In this document: positions 42,699-52,910 of the stretch, piece by piece
Position numbering within the stretch: position 1 is the first letter of the stretch
Layout: each line of letters starts with the position of its first letter
Assembly: GCA_964514655.1 (NCBI GenBank)
Contig: CAZEQY010000002.1
Coordinates: 62,001-126,000 of the forward strand
Direction: 5' to 3'
From: SZAS-7 sp964514655
GTDB lineage: Bacteria > Chlamydiota > Chlamydiia > Chlamydiales > FEN-1388
Length of the DNA: 64,000 nt
Program-made: the position numbers and the translations under genes
Notes under the pieces: generated by a model
Database searches by the model: none
The model's input: the letters and a program-made list of their open reading frames with translations, nothing else
Told to the model about the DNA's origin: nothing

Positions 42699-43728
42699 AT
42701 CTCAATAGCGCAGCCAACATATAACTAGCTATATAGCTTACAACAAAAGCTATAAAAAACTTAAGCATCCCTCCAAAAGAATAGGGCAGTAACAGCCGCT
42801 GCACACAAATTACAGGAAGAACATGCACGAGATACACGGTGTAGCCATTTTTTGCTAAGAACTGAAGCAGGGGAGTTTGCACGTTGCAGCACTCTCGAAA
42901 AAGCGTGAGAAGACCCACACAAAAGCTACTACACATAATTGATGACCACAACGTATAGCCTATAGGTGAAAAGCCTATATTTGCAGCTTTTAACACGACG
43001 AGAATTGCAAAACATATACTACCAATACCGAGCCATGTATAGCCCATACGAGGAGAAACTGTGTGCAGCCAGTTGCTTTTATACGCCATGATGCCAGCTG
43101 CAAAAAGAGAAATATATTGCGGCAAGTGAAAAGGTTCGACCAGGTGGTAAAAATACCACTCTCCATTTGGAAATTTTAGGCTCACAAGCCATGTAGAGAC
43201 AAAAAGAGCAACCGTATACAACACAATGCGGCTGTTGCTAATTGCTACTTGATGCGCCCTTTTAGGGCATAATGCGATATAGATGCTCGAGTAAAAAAGA
43301 AGCTGCATGATAAACCATGTGTGGCCAAAGGTAAAATGTTCCTTGGTAAAAAACCATCCCGTTAAAAAGTGGATAAAGGACTCATGCTGATTATACTCAC
43401 TTACATAGTACGTGGGCGGCAATATAAACAAAACTGTACAAAGAGCGGGAACCCCAAGACGCATGACCTTTTTCTTAAAAAGAGTACCCCGAGTTGTTTT
43501 TTCGCATGAGCGAGGAAGAAAGTAGCCTGAGATAAAAAAGAACAGCCCCATAAAGAATGTGGCATTTGTGCTAATGAGCAGGGCAAGCCACTTGGTTTGG
43601 TCTGGATCAGGTATAAGCCAAAGCTCGCCTAATTGATAGCCTTGAGCTGCATGGTGCGCCACCACTAACGCAACAAGAAATACCTTTAGGTTATCAAGGT
43701 AATAAATCTTTGTATTTGCACTCTTCAT
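42685..43728 (-). CDS. Acyltransferase-3-type integral membrane protein
   Basis: 347 residues with about 10 transmembrane helices. The N terminus (YYLDNLKVFLVALVVAHHAAQ) fits the acyltransferase-3 (OafA/OpgC-like) pattern, with a D-x-L-K start and His pair; FFISGYFLPRS and TWFIMQLLFYSS are also family-like. Such proteins move acyl groups (often acetyl or succinyl) across or onto surface glycans/lipids. Substrate unknown. It begins the accessory island between rnhB and nadK, divergent from the first kinase gene. Confidence 0.8.
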   Translation of the reverse strand: MKSANTKIYYLDNLKVFLVALVVAHHAAQGYQLGELWLIPDPDQTKWLALLISTNATFFMGLFFFISGYFLPRSCEKTTRGTLFKKKVMRLGVPALCTVLFILPPTYYVSEYNQHESFIHFLTGWFFTKEHFTFGHTWFIMQLLFYSSIYIALCPKRAHQVAISNSRIVLYTVALFVSTWLVSLKFPNGEWYFYHLVEPFHLPQYISLFAAGIMAYKSNWLHTVSPRMGYTWLGIGSICFAILVVLKAANIGFSPIGYTLWSSIMCSSFCVGLLTLFRECCNVQTPLLQFLAKNGYTVYLVHVLPVICVQRLLLPYSFGGMLKFFIAFVVSYIASYMLAALLRFKKE

Positions 43729-43790
43729 CTCTTCAGTCCAAATACTTCCAATCTACAAAAAAAGCAAGTTTTACGCGCCTAGACCCGCTA

Positions 43791-43819
43791 TTGTATATTA
43801 TTTATTTTAATGATAGAAT
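43791..43819 (+). promoter_or_regulatory. Promoter for the first kinase gene
   Basis: -35 TTGTAT (43791-43796), 17-base spacer, -10 TAGAAT (43814-43819), 26 bases before the ATG, followed by a GAGGGGG ribosome-binding site. Confidence 0.45.
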
Positions 43820-43845
43820 GAAGCTAGAAAAGAGGGGGTATTGCT

Positions 43846-45909
43846 ATGACTGATAGTTCAATAGGGCCAACCCTAGGGGGAATACCCCAGCAGCCACTGC
43901 CTAGCACTCGCCCAAAAGTAGGGCAGGCAAGGTCTCAAGTAACCGCTAGAACAAAACAGGCGTATAGCAAGGCAGCACCTAAAGGGCAAGAAAATGTGCC
44001 TAAACAGTGGAAAAGGGGAGAAGTTTCAGTCAAAAAGACCTCCGCCGCCAGCCCCAAGCTTGAGACAAGAGAGCGGGCAAAAGAAGCAGAGCTCATTCGA
44101 GCAAACATCCGCAGCTACTTTAGTAATGTCAAGTTAAGTTCGGGCGATGAAAAAAAGATAGATCTACTCGTAGAACGTCTCATAAAAGTAGATGTGCTTT
44201 CAAAAAAGGTTCGTGCCCAAGAGCCTACGAAACTTGCCCCCTTTGGAGTACACAAAGTAGAAAAAATTACCATCGGTGGTGTGCGCCACACTTTTGAACT
44301 TGGCCGAGATTTTAAAGTAGTTGCCCATGCTGTTAACGAAACTGTAGTTGGCTCTGGCGGCTACGGTAACGTCTCTAAAGTGGGCACGCTCTTAAAGCAG
44401 GGCATACCCATCATGAAAAAGGTGGGCAATGTTCCTGAATCGTCAACACCCCCAGATCTTTTACATGAAATGCGCTACACGCAAGAGCTACACCTAAGGG
44501 CCGGGGGCCACCAACGAGGCGTACAAAGGGCACCTTTTAGACTATTCAACGTCAAAAGCCATACAGATGATAAGTACTACGGCTACTACGTGCCTGGATA
44601 CATTACAGACATGAGCGGAAAAAAACTTATGAACCTTACCACTGCAGAAAAAAGCACTCTTGGCTTAAACACTGCAAGAGGGTTAGTAACAGGCGCACTT
44701 GATCTCTGTACGGGCCTAGAGGCTACACACAAACTAAAGATCGCCCATAGAGACCTTAAACCAGGGAATATTGGAATTCAGCTACGCGATAAAGATGTAA
44801 CAAAATCTGAGTGGGCAGTTGCCGATTATGGTCTTGCAACAAAAGCTGCAGATGAAGAGCCCCTTGGAACACCTGTCTTCATAACAGATAGACACTTGCA
44901 GCTACAGCACAAGACGAGTGGTGAAAAGCGAAAGGAGCATCAACGCGGGCAGGATATCTATGCACTTGGCCTGTCCTTGCTTGAAATCTACTATACAGCG
45001 CTAACAGGAGAGCTTGTCCATTATAGCGATCAGACACCTTGGCGAGATGAACTAATGAACTATGTGACAATAAGTGCAAGCCGCCCTCGTAAAGATGGAA
45101 TGCCAAAGCACCCCGCGGACTGTCCGCACGTAAAAGATCTATTAACCAAAATAGAAAATTCTCTAGGCACTGATGTTGCTTTGCTACTTCGCGACATGCT
45201 TGAAATAGAACCCCAAAAGCCTCTTACAGCAACTGAAATACGTACGCGTTTAGAAGCTATTGTTCAGAATATGGGATCTGATGCTGATACCGGTATCTAC
45301 CCGGTGCTACCTAACATCGGCGACATTTTACAAAAAGCAAAACCAGGCGCTGTATTTGTCTCAGGCCCCTATATCTACGTCAAGACTCAAACCGATCACA
45401 ACACATACCAATACTCGTTTATACAGGCACAAGATGGCACCTATTCGCTTGTAGCAGAAGAAAACCCTCCAAGGATACTTTTAGAAGGTCTTAAATCAAA
45501 ACAAATCCCCGCTAGTTTTCTTGCAACCCTTGGTGAAAGCATCCTTACCGTTGATAAACGGCTACAAGCTCTTCAAAATTCGTTACCAGATGCGCTTAAA
45601 GACAAATCTAATAACTATCCGGATCATGTTGCGCTTCTGGATAATCCAAATGCGCCACCTGGTTCCTTTATGGTATGGAAGCCCTATAACTACGGCATAG
45701 GCCCTAAGTTTTTGATTACCGTCAAAGGTCAGGACGGCGCCTTAATTCGCTACAGCATTACTCTGGCAAATAACGTGGATAAAACAGGGTTTTTTATATC
45801 TCCATTGGATACAGACCAAGATGCCTGGTTTGAAGAATGCTCAAACATAGATAATCTTCTTAATTCTATGGGCTTAGAGCAGCACCTCAACTATACGACC
45901 GCATTTTAA
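43846..45909 (+). CDS. Serine/threonine protein kinase-like protein
   Basis: 687 residues. Residues 1-90 are Pro/Lys/Arg-rich and disordered, without a signal peptide. The kinase domain spans about 165-470: glycine loop VGSGGYGNVSKVG (about 167), catalytic loop HRDLKPGNIGIQ (about 301), and the metal motif as DYG (ADYGLATKA) rather than DFG, followed by GTPVF and DIYALGLSLLEIY. The putative VAIK lysine lies in IPIMKKVGN. All catalytic residues are plausible, so activity is likely. The C-terminal 200 residues are unassigned, though repeats such as AKPGAVFVSGPYIYV and NAPPGSFMVWKPYNYG hint at a duplicated beta domain. First of three adjacent kinases. Confidence 0.88.
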   Translation: MTDSSIGPTLGGIPQQPLPSTRPKVGQARSQVTARTKQAYSKAAPKGQENVPKQWKRGEVSVKKTSAASPKLETRERAKEAELIRANIRSYFSNVKLSSGDEKKIDLLVERLIKVDVLSKKVRAQEPTKLAPFGVHKVEKITIGGVRHTFELGRDFKVVAHAVNETVVGSGGYGNVSKVGTLLKQGIPIMKKVGNVPESSTPPDLLHEMRYTQELHLRAGGHQRGVQRAPFRLFNVKSHTDDKYYGYYVPGYITDMSGKKLMNLTTAEKSTLGLNTARGLVTGALDLCTGLEATHKLKIAHRDLKPGNIGIQLRDKDVTKSEWAVADYGLATKAADEEPLGTPVFITDRHLQLQHKTSGEKRKEHQRGQDIYALGLSLLEIYYTALTGELVHYSDQTPWRDELMNYVTISASRPRKDGMPKHPADCPHVKDLLTKIENSLGTDVALLLRDMLEIEPQKPLTATEIRTRLEAIVQNMGSDADTGIYPVLPNIGDILQKAKPGAVFVSGPYIYVKTQTDHNTYQYSFIQAQDGTYSLVAEENPPRILLEGLKSKQIPASFLATLGESILTVDKRLQALQNSLPDALKDKSNNYPDHVALLDNPNAPPGSFMVWKPYNYGIGPKFLITVKGQDGALIRYSITLANNVDKTGFFISPLDTDQDAWFEECSNIDNLLNSMGLEQHLNYTTAF

Positions 45910-45975
45910 AGTTTTTTCTTTATTTAAATATATTTTATATGTTAGGCAGGGGAGAATACGCAATTTGGAGATTGT

Positions 45976-47256
45976 ATGCCTAGCAGCTATAAAACAGTAT
46001 CCCTACTTCTAGCAACCTTTACTCTTAGCATTGCAACTTTGGTCGCCAAGCAGCCTCTAAAAGAGGTGCTTAAAGAAGATATTAAATATGGCGATGATGA
46101 TCATCTGATCAGCTTTTTACGAAAACACGTTAACCACGACCTTAAGGTTAAGACAGTTAGATCAATCGCCAGAAAAATGCGTGCAAAAGATCTTATAAAA
46201 GCAACTAACGCTACCAAAAAATCAAGACTAGAAAAACTTGGCATTACAAAAGGACAGTTTTTATCAATTGCCTATTTTATAGAAACACAAACAAATGGCC
46301 ATAGAACGCACTACAACAAACGCGATACGGGCCTTTCACACACAGTTGAATATGACCATAAGACTAATCAGTACTTTATCGTTTTAGAAGGTAGCGGAGT
46401 CTATCTGGACCACGGCGCCAAAAAAACCGTTTCTAAAGCCCTATGTTACAAGCCGGATGGAGCAATAGTCGTTGCACGAGCTGAGCAGACAATAGAAATG
46501 GATAGAGAGCTTGAAATGACAAAGCGTCTACGAGGAAAGCCAGGACTTTTTAAAACGCTAGGCATCTGTCATCATCATGATGAAACGGGAATCCAGTACC
46601 ACACAATATACTCTAAACTCTACGTTCCAGGATCTATACAGGCATTAGTGCGTAAAGACTATAAGCTGTCTCTTTACGAGAAGGCGCGTGTTGCTTTTGG
46701 CATCTCGCTAGGGTTAAAGACGCTGCATGAGCGAGGGATAGTCCACCGCGATTTAGGCATCAAAAACTACCTCTGCAGCGTCCCAAAGGGAAAGCCCGGT
46801 AGACGCAAAATCACAGCCTGCATAGCAGACTTTGGCCGTACAGAATTTGCAAAAGATACCGTTCCCTCAGAGCGTTTGCAGGGAAATACCACCTATATAG
46901 CTCCTGAAGGCCATTTTTTTGAGACGCTAACGGAAGAAGATCATTATAAACTTGATGTCTTTGCAGTAGGCTGCGTGCTCTACCGCATCTTTTACAATAA
47001 AAAAGCGCCATGGCAAGACAAAAGCTATGTTCTCAAAGACCCTCGACCAAAAGAAATGCGCCACAGAGAACATCTCGAGCGCGTTATTGGCGCAACTGCC
47101 TTTAGGCGTAATTTCCTTGCACAGCTTCCAGCACGCTCAACTAAGCAAGAGTTTGAATATACCATACTACGAATGCTCGACACAGATCCTGAAGACAGAA
47201 TTACAGCTACAGAAATACATAAAGCCTTTAAAACCATTTACGAAAACTTAAAATAA
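45976..47256 (+). CDS. Exported protein kinase-like protein (copy A)
   Basis: 426 residues. It begins with a Sec-type signal (YKTVSLLLATFTLSIATLVA) and then a basic region, followed by a kinase-like fold: ARAEQ after the glycine-loop region (VYLDHGAKKTVSKAL), catalytic loop HRDLGIKNYL (about 256), DFG in IADFGRTEFA (about 284), APEG, and DVFAVGCVLYRIF. The classical VAIK lysine is not obvious; the matching stretch reads V-V-A-R. The catalytic Asp and DFG remain, so it may still be active with an altered ATP pocket. Overlaps the paralogous gene by one base (TAATG). Signal peptide plus kinase suggests a secreted effector (inference). Confidence 0.85.
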   Translation: MPSSYKTVSLLLATFTLSIATLVAKQPLKEVLKEDIKYGDDDHLISFLRKHVNHDLKVKTVRSIARKMRAKDLIKATNATKKSRLEKLGITKGQFLSIAYFIETQTNGHRTHYNKRDTGLSHTVEYDHKTNQYFIVLEGSGVYLDHGAKKTVSKALCYKPDGAIVVARAEQTIEMDRELEMTKRLRGKPGLFKTLGICHHHDETGIQYHTIYSKLYVPGSIQALVRKDYKLSLYEKARVAFGISLGLKTLHERGIVHRDLGIKNYLCSVPKGKPGRRKITACIADFGRTEFAKDTVPSERLQGNTTYIAPEGHFFETLTEEDHYKLDVFAVGCVLYRIFYNKKAPWQDKSYVLKDPRPKEMRHREHLERVIGATAFRRNFLAQLPARSTKQEFEYTILRMLDTDPEDRITATEIHKAFKTIYENLK

Positions 47257-48437
47257 TGAAACGCGTACTTTTAGCCTTAAGCATTTTATGCAGCCTTAAG
47301 CTCTTTGCAGTTTCATACCGCGATTCACGGCTGAAAAATGATAGCCTAGAGTCGCTTGAGAAACTAGCTAATCGTAAGCACTCTAAATCCCTCTTACGCG
47401 CCATCAATGCAACAAAGGCCTTTGAAAAAGCTAAAAATCGCTCAGGAATTAGCCAAAGGCAGTTTTTACAAACTGCCTTTTATATTGAAAAGTTTAAACC
47501 TAAAAAGTTTATCCCAAAGAAAAAAACCAAGCTCACACATGCACTAGAGTTTGATCGCAAAACTAAAAAGACCTTTATTGTGCTAAACAGCAAAAAAGCC
47601 TTTTTGGGCAAGGGTGCCCACAAAAAGGTCTATAAGTCCATACTCTACGGAAAAAACCCCACCGTCATTGCAAGAAGCGAACAGACTGACAAAATGAAGT
47701 CAGAGCTAAAAGCGCTAAAAAAATTGCAAGGCGCCCCTGGGTTAATGAACACGCATGCTTTTACTTCGCATAAAGACAAAAAGCATCACTACCACACCAT
47801 ATATTCAGACCTTTACGAAGGCACGCTCTTTAGCCTCCTTTATAATAAGCAGCTTAGCTTTGAAAATAAGCTACTCATAATGAAAGACTTGGTACAAGGG
47901 CTTCGCTCGATGCATGCCAAGAATCTTGTGCATAGAGACCTACACGCCTTTAACTTCTTGATCTACTCCAAGAACAACATGTGGCGCGCGGTAATTGCCG
48001 ACTTTGGGCAAACTTTTAAAACAGGTAAAGCCAAAAAGCTTGTATCTCAAATGAAACGCACCCTACGAGCCCCTGAAGGAATAAATCGCAAGAAGATGAA
48101 GGGAAAAGACTACTTTGCAACAGATGTCTATGCTCTTGGCTGCATATTCTATAATCTGCTGCACAACAAGACCCCGAGCTGGCAGGAATCCTACCTAGAG
48201 TCTGAAAGTGACTCTTTCAAAAAGAAAAAAAAGAAGCTAAGAAAAAAGCTTAAGAAAGAGACAAAAGAGCGCAGAAAAACCCTTATAAAGCAAAGAGGCA
48301 AGCTATCAATTGAAAAGCAAGCAGAACTCTTTGTACTCCAAATGGTGCACCACAAAGCCGCCAAAAGGCCAAAAGCCGCCAAACTCTACCGCCAAATCAC
48401 CACAATTATTAATTCCGCAGATTTTAAGACAAAGTAA
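47256..48437 (+). CDS. Exported protein kinase-like protein (copy B)
   Basis: 393 residues, paralogous to the previous gene. Signal peptide MKRVLLALSILCSLKLFA, a lysine-rich mature region, LGKGAHKKVYKSIL (glycine-loop region), catalytic loop HRDLHAFNFLI (about 225), DFG in IADFGQTFKT (about 248), APEG and DVYALGCIFYNLL. The C-terminal part is extremely lysine-rich (a K/E run around 325-350). As in copy A the canonical lysine motif reads I-A-R. Starts with its ATG overlapping the stop of copy A (TAATG), so it is translationally coupled. Probably secreted (inference). Confidence 0.85.
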   Translation: MKRVLLALSILCSLKLFAVSYRDSRLKNDSLESLEKLANRKHSKSLLRAINATKAFEKAKNRSGISQRQFLQTAFYIEKFKPKKFIPKKKTKLTHALEFDRKTKKTFIVLNSKKAFLGKGAHKKVYKSILYGKNPTVIARSEQTDKMKSELKALKKLQGAPGLMNTHAFTSHKDKKHHYHTIYSDLYEGTLFSLLYNKQLSFENKLLIMKDLVQGLRSMHAKNLVHRDLHAFNFLIYSKNNMWRAVIADFGQTFKTGKAKKLVSQMKRTLRAPEGINRKKMKGKDYFATDVYALGCIFYNLLHNKTPSWQESYLESESDSFKKKKKKLRKKLKKETKERRKTLIKQRGKLSIEKQAELFVLQMVHHKAAKRPKAAKLYRQITTIINSADFKTK

Positions 48438-48461
48438 TTGAGACTTGTTTTTACACCGTCT

Positions 48462-49139
48462 CTAATCAACGGAACTATCTCTTGGGGAGGGTGGGGCTGA
48501 TTTTATGCTTTTTGCGAGGCTGGCGAGTTCTTTAGGCAAGCTGGCGAGCATAAATTTCATCATCGCAGTAGTCACTTCTTTATCTTCTAGAGTTATTGTC
48601 CCTTCTGCAATGCCTTTTTCTGCAAGATGAAGCTCATGGCGGAGTTCCTTGACTTTATTGGTCACCTTTTCTACCCAGAGTAGTGTGTACCAGGGAAGAT
48701 TGGGCGTTTTACTCAGCGTTTCAAGTTCAGAGGTTATGCTATCAAGCCGGCTTTTATATCCCTCAAGCTCTTGTTTAAAGGTTTTTTCAGGTGGAATGAG
48801 TTTTTTAGGGGCGTGGGGTGCAACGCTATTATATACACGTTCTACTGCAGTCTGCAGTTTTGGGAGAAAAAAGCTCATCATTCGTTCTGTCTCATTTTGC
48901 TCTTGTATGCTCAGTGGATGGTTAGCGTCTTTGAGGCGAGATTCCACTTGCGTAAGATGATCTCTCAAGCTCGCAACTTGACTTACAATTCGTTTAAGAT
49001 TTGTTTTTACTGATATTTCAGAAGAAGCGCTTTTTAGCGACTCTATTGAACGATTAAGGTTTTTGATCCTCTTAGCATATTCCTTTACCTCGCCCAAGAA
49101 GATTTTTTGATTCTGGTCAATACGATCAGGTATAGTCAT
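48462..49139 (-). CDS. Coiled-coil hypothetical protein
   Basis: 225 residues, soluble, almost all predicted helix with heptad-like stretches (e.g. VKEYAKRIKNLNRSIESLK, KTNLKRIVSQVASLRDHLT, RLDSITSELETLSKTP). No membrane or signal segment. GGAGGG lies 8 bases before the ATG. It lies convergent with the last kinase gene, with 24 bp between stops. Function unknown; coiled-coil proteins are frequent among chlamydial effectors and chaperones, but no such role is shown here. Confidence 0.7.
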   Translation of the reverse strand: MTIPDRIDQNQKIFLGEVKEYAKRIKNLNRSIESLKSASSEISVKTNLKRIVSQVASLRDHLTQVESRLKDANHPLSIQEQNETERMMSFFLPKLQTAVERVYNSVAPHAPKKLIPPEKTFKQELEGYKSRLDSITSELETLSKTPNLPWYTLLWVEKVTNKVKELRHELHLAEKGIAEGTITLEDKEVTTAMMKFMLASLPKELASLAKSIKSAPPSPRDSSVD

Positions 49140-49259
49140 AAAATATGCCCTCCAATCTAATATAATATTAAATTATTTAGATTTATTAGACAAACCCGAA
49201 AGTAATACTATTTATCTTACTGATTATTAGCAAGTTATGATTTAAGAAACCACTGTCGC

Positions 49260-49288
49260 TTGCATAAGAATAAAGTATTTGCTATAAA
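49260..49288 (+). promoter_or_regulatory. Promoter for the RNI-type LRR gene
   Basis: -35 TTGCAT (49260-49265), 17-base spacer, -10 TATAAA (49283-49288), 32 bases before the ATG. It is in the 181-bp gap between divergent genes, which holds nothing else I recognise. Confidence 0.5.
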
Positions 49289-49320
49289 TATTGTAAGGGT
49301 ATATTTCGGAGGTGACAGCT

Positions 49321-50859
49321 ATGACACGCACAATTAATTTTGACTGTAGGAGCTCGGAGATTGCCGATGCACCAAACATACGTTTTGCTGTGACACCACC
49401 GACCGGCAGTGACGGAAGTCGCACTTTTATTCTGCTTGATACAGCAGACGCCCCACGAGACATTAGCCCTAATTTTGAGTTAAAGGCAAATGTAAAGGCA
49501 CTGAATGAAGTAGATCAGGTACGAGTAAAAAGTCTACAGGGCCTTAATGAATTTAAACAAACGGTAGAATTAGTAAACCGCAAGGTAGAAAAGCATAACA
49601 ACAACGGGCTCAAAACTATTTTACTTTGTCTAGGAATTCCATGGCTAATTGCAACACTGTTTGATAGTGATTTTTTCAAAAAATTTGATAAAACGAAAAA
49701 TAAAGACGATTTTGAAATTTCAATTGATTTCTCCGAGGTCAATACTGACCATGAATTTAATGCCATTATGGATAAGATAGAAGAGAGCACCGAAAACATT
49801 GTCGAATTAGATTTTTCTCACCATAAGTTAACGCCTGACAATGTCACTAGATTAGCAAAGGCCTTAAGGCTGAACACAACTATTCATTCGCTTGTGTTAA
49901 GTCAGCCAGATGGCAAACTGGCAGCAGACGAGTTGCAAAAGATATGTAGCGCAGTGAAAGAGAATCCTAATAGCGGCATCAACAACCTTTCATTTAGGGG
50001 AGTCTCAATGACAGGCCAAAATATGGTGGAGCTAAAAGGCCTGCTATCGATGAAGAACAGGATTACGCATCTTGATTTTACTGATACCGCACTTACCGCA
50101 GCTGATGCCAAGGTTCTACAAGAGGCACTTTCAAAGAATCAAGGCCTCAAAACGCTAAACCTCTACTGGAACTACCTCTATTCAGATGGCGCAGAATGTG
50201 TAGCTAGCATTCTTAATGATAACCCCAAAATGACTGAATTAAATATTGGGGGCAATAACATCAAGACGGATGTGGCAGGAACATTTTCCACCTCAACAAA
50301 GTTGGATGGCGTTACTGCTTTAGCAAACGCAATAAAAATCCACCCCGGTTTAACAACTGTTGACCTACGTAGAAACTATTTAGACAACGAAGGCTGCATA
50401 CCTTTTGCCAAGGCGCTACAAAACGGCCATCTAACCTGGTTTGATATTTCTTGGAATAGAATGGGAGACAAGGCCGCCCATGAATTTGGCACTGCAATTA
50501 ATAATAATAACGGCCTACAACACATCAGCTTTTTCTGGAACAACATCAATCCAGTTGGCATTTCAGCTATCGCTAAAGGCATCCGGAATAATAGAACCCT
50601 TGGCTATATCGACATTGGCTCAAATAACTTGAACCAAGAAGGAAAAGACCGTGCAAAACGGGATCTTGAAACTGCGGTGCAAGCAAGCCCTGTACCTCGT
50701 CGCATTCGCTACTCAAGCGCTGCAACTACGGCGGGACGATACCTCAACGCCTTTGCCACCCTCGTAGCTCAGACAGCAGATAATTATGCTAAAGCCGCTG
50801 AAGATGACCTTAAAGCACGACTTTCTTGGGAAAAAGACGAGCAGTACTTTACAAACTGA
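49321..50859 (+). CDS. Ribonuclease-inhibitor-type leucine-rich repeat protein
   Basis: 512 residues. A hydrophobic segment near 100-115 (GLKTILLCLGIPWLIATLF) is followed from about 150 by long LRRs of about 28 residues in the RNI/NLRC3-like style: ITHLDFTDTALTAADA, LKTLNLYWNYLYSDGA, MTELNIGGNNIKTD, LTTVDLRRNYLDNEGC, LTWFDISWNRMGDKAA, LQHISFFWNNINPVGI, LGYIDIGSNNLNQEG. GGAGG lies 8 bases before the ATG at 49321 (GTG at 49312 dismissed). Probably a binding module resembling eukaryotic sensor proteins; partner unknown. Confidence 0.88.
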   Translation: MTRTINFDCRSSEIADAPNIRFAVTPPTGSDGSRTFILLDTADAPRDISPNFELKANVKALNEVDQVRVKSLQGLNEFKQTVELVNRKVEKHNNNGLKTILLCLGIPWLIATLFDSDFFKKFDKTKNKDDFEISIDFSEVNTDHEFNAIMDKIEESTENIVELDFSHHKLTPDNVTRLAKALRLNTTIHSLVLSQPDGKLAADELQKICSAVKENPNSGINNLSFRGVSMTGQNMVELKGLLSMKNRITHLDFTDTALTAADAKVLQEALSKNQGLKTLNLYWNYLYSDGAECVASILNDNPKMTELNIGGNNIKTDVAGTFSTSTKLDGVTALANAIKIHPGLTTVDLRRNYLDNEGCIPFAKALQNGHLTWFDISWNRMGDKAAHEFGTAINNNNGLQHISFFWNNINPVGISAIAKGIRNNRTLGYIDIGSNNLNQEGKDRAKRDLETAVQASPVPRRIRYSSAATTAGRYLNAFATLVAQTADNYAKAAEDDLKARLSWEKDEQYFTN

Positions 50860-50861
50860 TG

Positions 50862-52910
50862 CTAAGGAAGAACTGCTCTAATCCGGGCTTTATGTTTGGG
50901 AGCGTTGATGATTAAGCGCTTGCCAGATTGAAATTCTAAGTAACTTCCATCGCGCTCTATGACTTGAGGAGGAGCTTCCGGGGGTGGTGGCAGTGGGAAG
51001 TCTTCAGCGAGTATGGCATAGGAATTTTCAGCGTATTGTAGATCAAAATGCTCAGTTTTTTTACCCCTTTTGACAAACCAGCGGTGAAAAACCAGACCAT
51101 CCTCAGGATCGCGTGCCCAAGTTATCGTACCTGTTTTTGTAATTTCTTTACCTCCAAGAGTAGTGTACGTTACGGAGATAATGAGCTGGCGTCTTTCTGC
51201 GTAACTGTATTCTTCTGATGGCGGGCCAAGAACCCCGTTTTTGAAATAGAAATCTAACCAACGACCTATTGCATGCTCCAAGCTAACTGAAGCGGCATTT
51301 TTACCTATGTTTCTATATTCAGGATCGCAATTGTAAGGGTGCGCCGGATCCCATCGCTCTAAGTACCATCGCCTAACTCGTTCAGCACAGTTAAGCGGAG
51401 CGCAAACAATCTTTGGTTTTCTCGTCACCACTTGTGGAGCTAAGGCAATTTGTGCACGAGCAACCTCTAGAAAAGTAAGCTTTGCAACAACCTGGGTAAG
51501 CTCCTGGGCTTCAGAACAAGATGGCAAAGGTATTTCCAATAACTCGGGTGATACTGAGGAACTTTCAGTTGAACTTAATGAGTTAGAAGGTTGTTTCTTT
51601 TTCTTTTGCCTTGCAGCTTTGATAGGTCTTGGGGGAACTTGTGGTAAAAAGCCACGATCAGTGGAAACTTTTTTAGTTCTAATCTCTTTTATACTCTTTG
51701 GGATACAAAGGCTGACACCGGCTTGGCAAAGCCCTTTGATTGACATAATGATTTTTTTATACTCATCATTACCAACCGGTTTCCACGAATATTCTTCTTT
51801 GTTCTCATCATCAGAATCGTCTGTGTCATACACATAAAGCTCATTATAAAACTTCAATGCCTTTATTTTTTCTTTTGACTTATCTACAAGTTTTAGCATC
51901 GTTGCATCTAATGAAAGATAAAACTCTTCTCTTGAATCAATAGGTGTACACCCCAGCACATCAAGACAAGTTTCAGCCACTTTTTGCATATAGAAAAATC
52001 GGGATACCAAATCGTAGTCGCAAAGACCATCCATGCACTTTATTACATCTTCTTGCAAGCGAGTAAGAAAAACAAGTTCCTGTCTTGGTAAAAATTCTCT
52101 ATGATGAAAAAACTTTTCATCAGAGTCAATCATGGTACCACACGTAAACCATATTTTGGGCCATTCCTTTAACAAGGTAGCTAAGTGATACTGCAGCTCG
52201 TTAAGTTCTAAAAAGGCAACCAGTCTCGCATAAAATGCGGGTATATGTTCTTGATCCTTTTTATATTCTATAAGCTCTTTAATAAAAATTTCTGCCTTTT
52301 CGACTCCATGCTTGGCAACCTGCCTACAGGCAGACATACACATTGTATGAAGGCGCCTCTCTCTATCGGCACCCTCAGCCATTGTGTAGGAGAAATAGCC
52401 ATTTTCAAAGGCAAGCAAAAGCCCAGTTTCTGCATGATGGCAAATGCGCACACCTATATCTCGATGAAGAAGTGCAAAACGCCTTGCAAAATGGTGCACA
52501 GTTTGCAAGGTAAAGAGAGTATCACGTGGCAGGACGAGCACGTCTAATTGATATTGCGCTGCTCTATCAGGCTCTTCCACTAGCCAGCTTTCAGCTTCTT
52601 CATCAATAGCTATGCTTGTAGCTTGTACTTGAGCTCGATAAAGAGCCCATTTATGCGCCGCAAGTGGCAAATATAGCGTGGTTAACTCATGTACCTTAAA
52701 AGAAGTAGCAGGAAGCTCCTTCTCAAAAAATTGCAAAGCACTTTTTCTGAGTAAACGTATAGTATTTTGTTTTGGCAAGAGCACTTGTACACCCCCACGC
52801 TTACTAAAAGCATTAAGGTGAAAAGCAAGGTAATCTGCGATAGCATCGCACGAAGCTTTTTCAGCTTCATCTTTAGTACAAACTAACCCTTGAATAGCAT
52901 CCAGCGCCAA
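50862..52910 (-). pseudogene. Large hypothetical protein, C-terminal part of a frameshifted gene
   Basis: Open for 682 codons, but its first codon would be TTG without a ribosome-binding site, and the reading continues sensibly upstream (VVFDPSRFLALDAIQ) into the end of the neighbouring 143-residue frame. One extra base near 52935-52938 (a run of four A's on the coding strand) would join them into one protein of about 815 residues. Sequence: soluble, with a low-complexity Ser-rich stretch (SNSLSSTESSSVSPE, about 455) and acidic DDSDDENKEE region. No family recognised. The mutation could be real, or a sequencing error. Confidence 0.65.

Noticed and set aside
49140..49320. tRNA or regulatory RNA in the 181-bp divergent gap
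   Set aside because: Only AT-rich promoter-like sequence is visible; no tRNA consensus and no riboswitch-like conserved cores.
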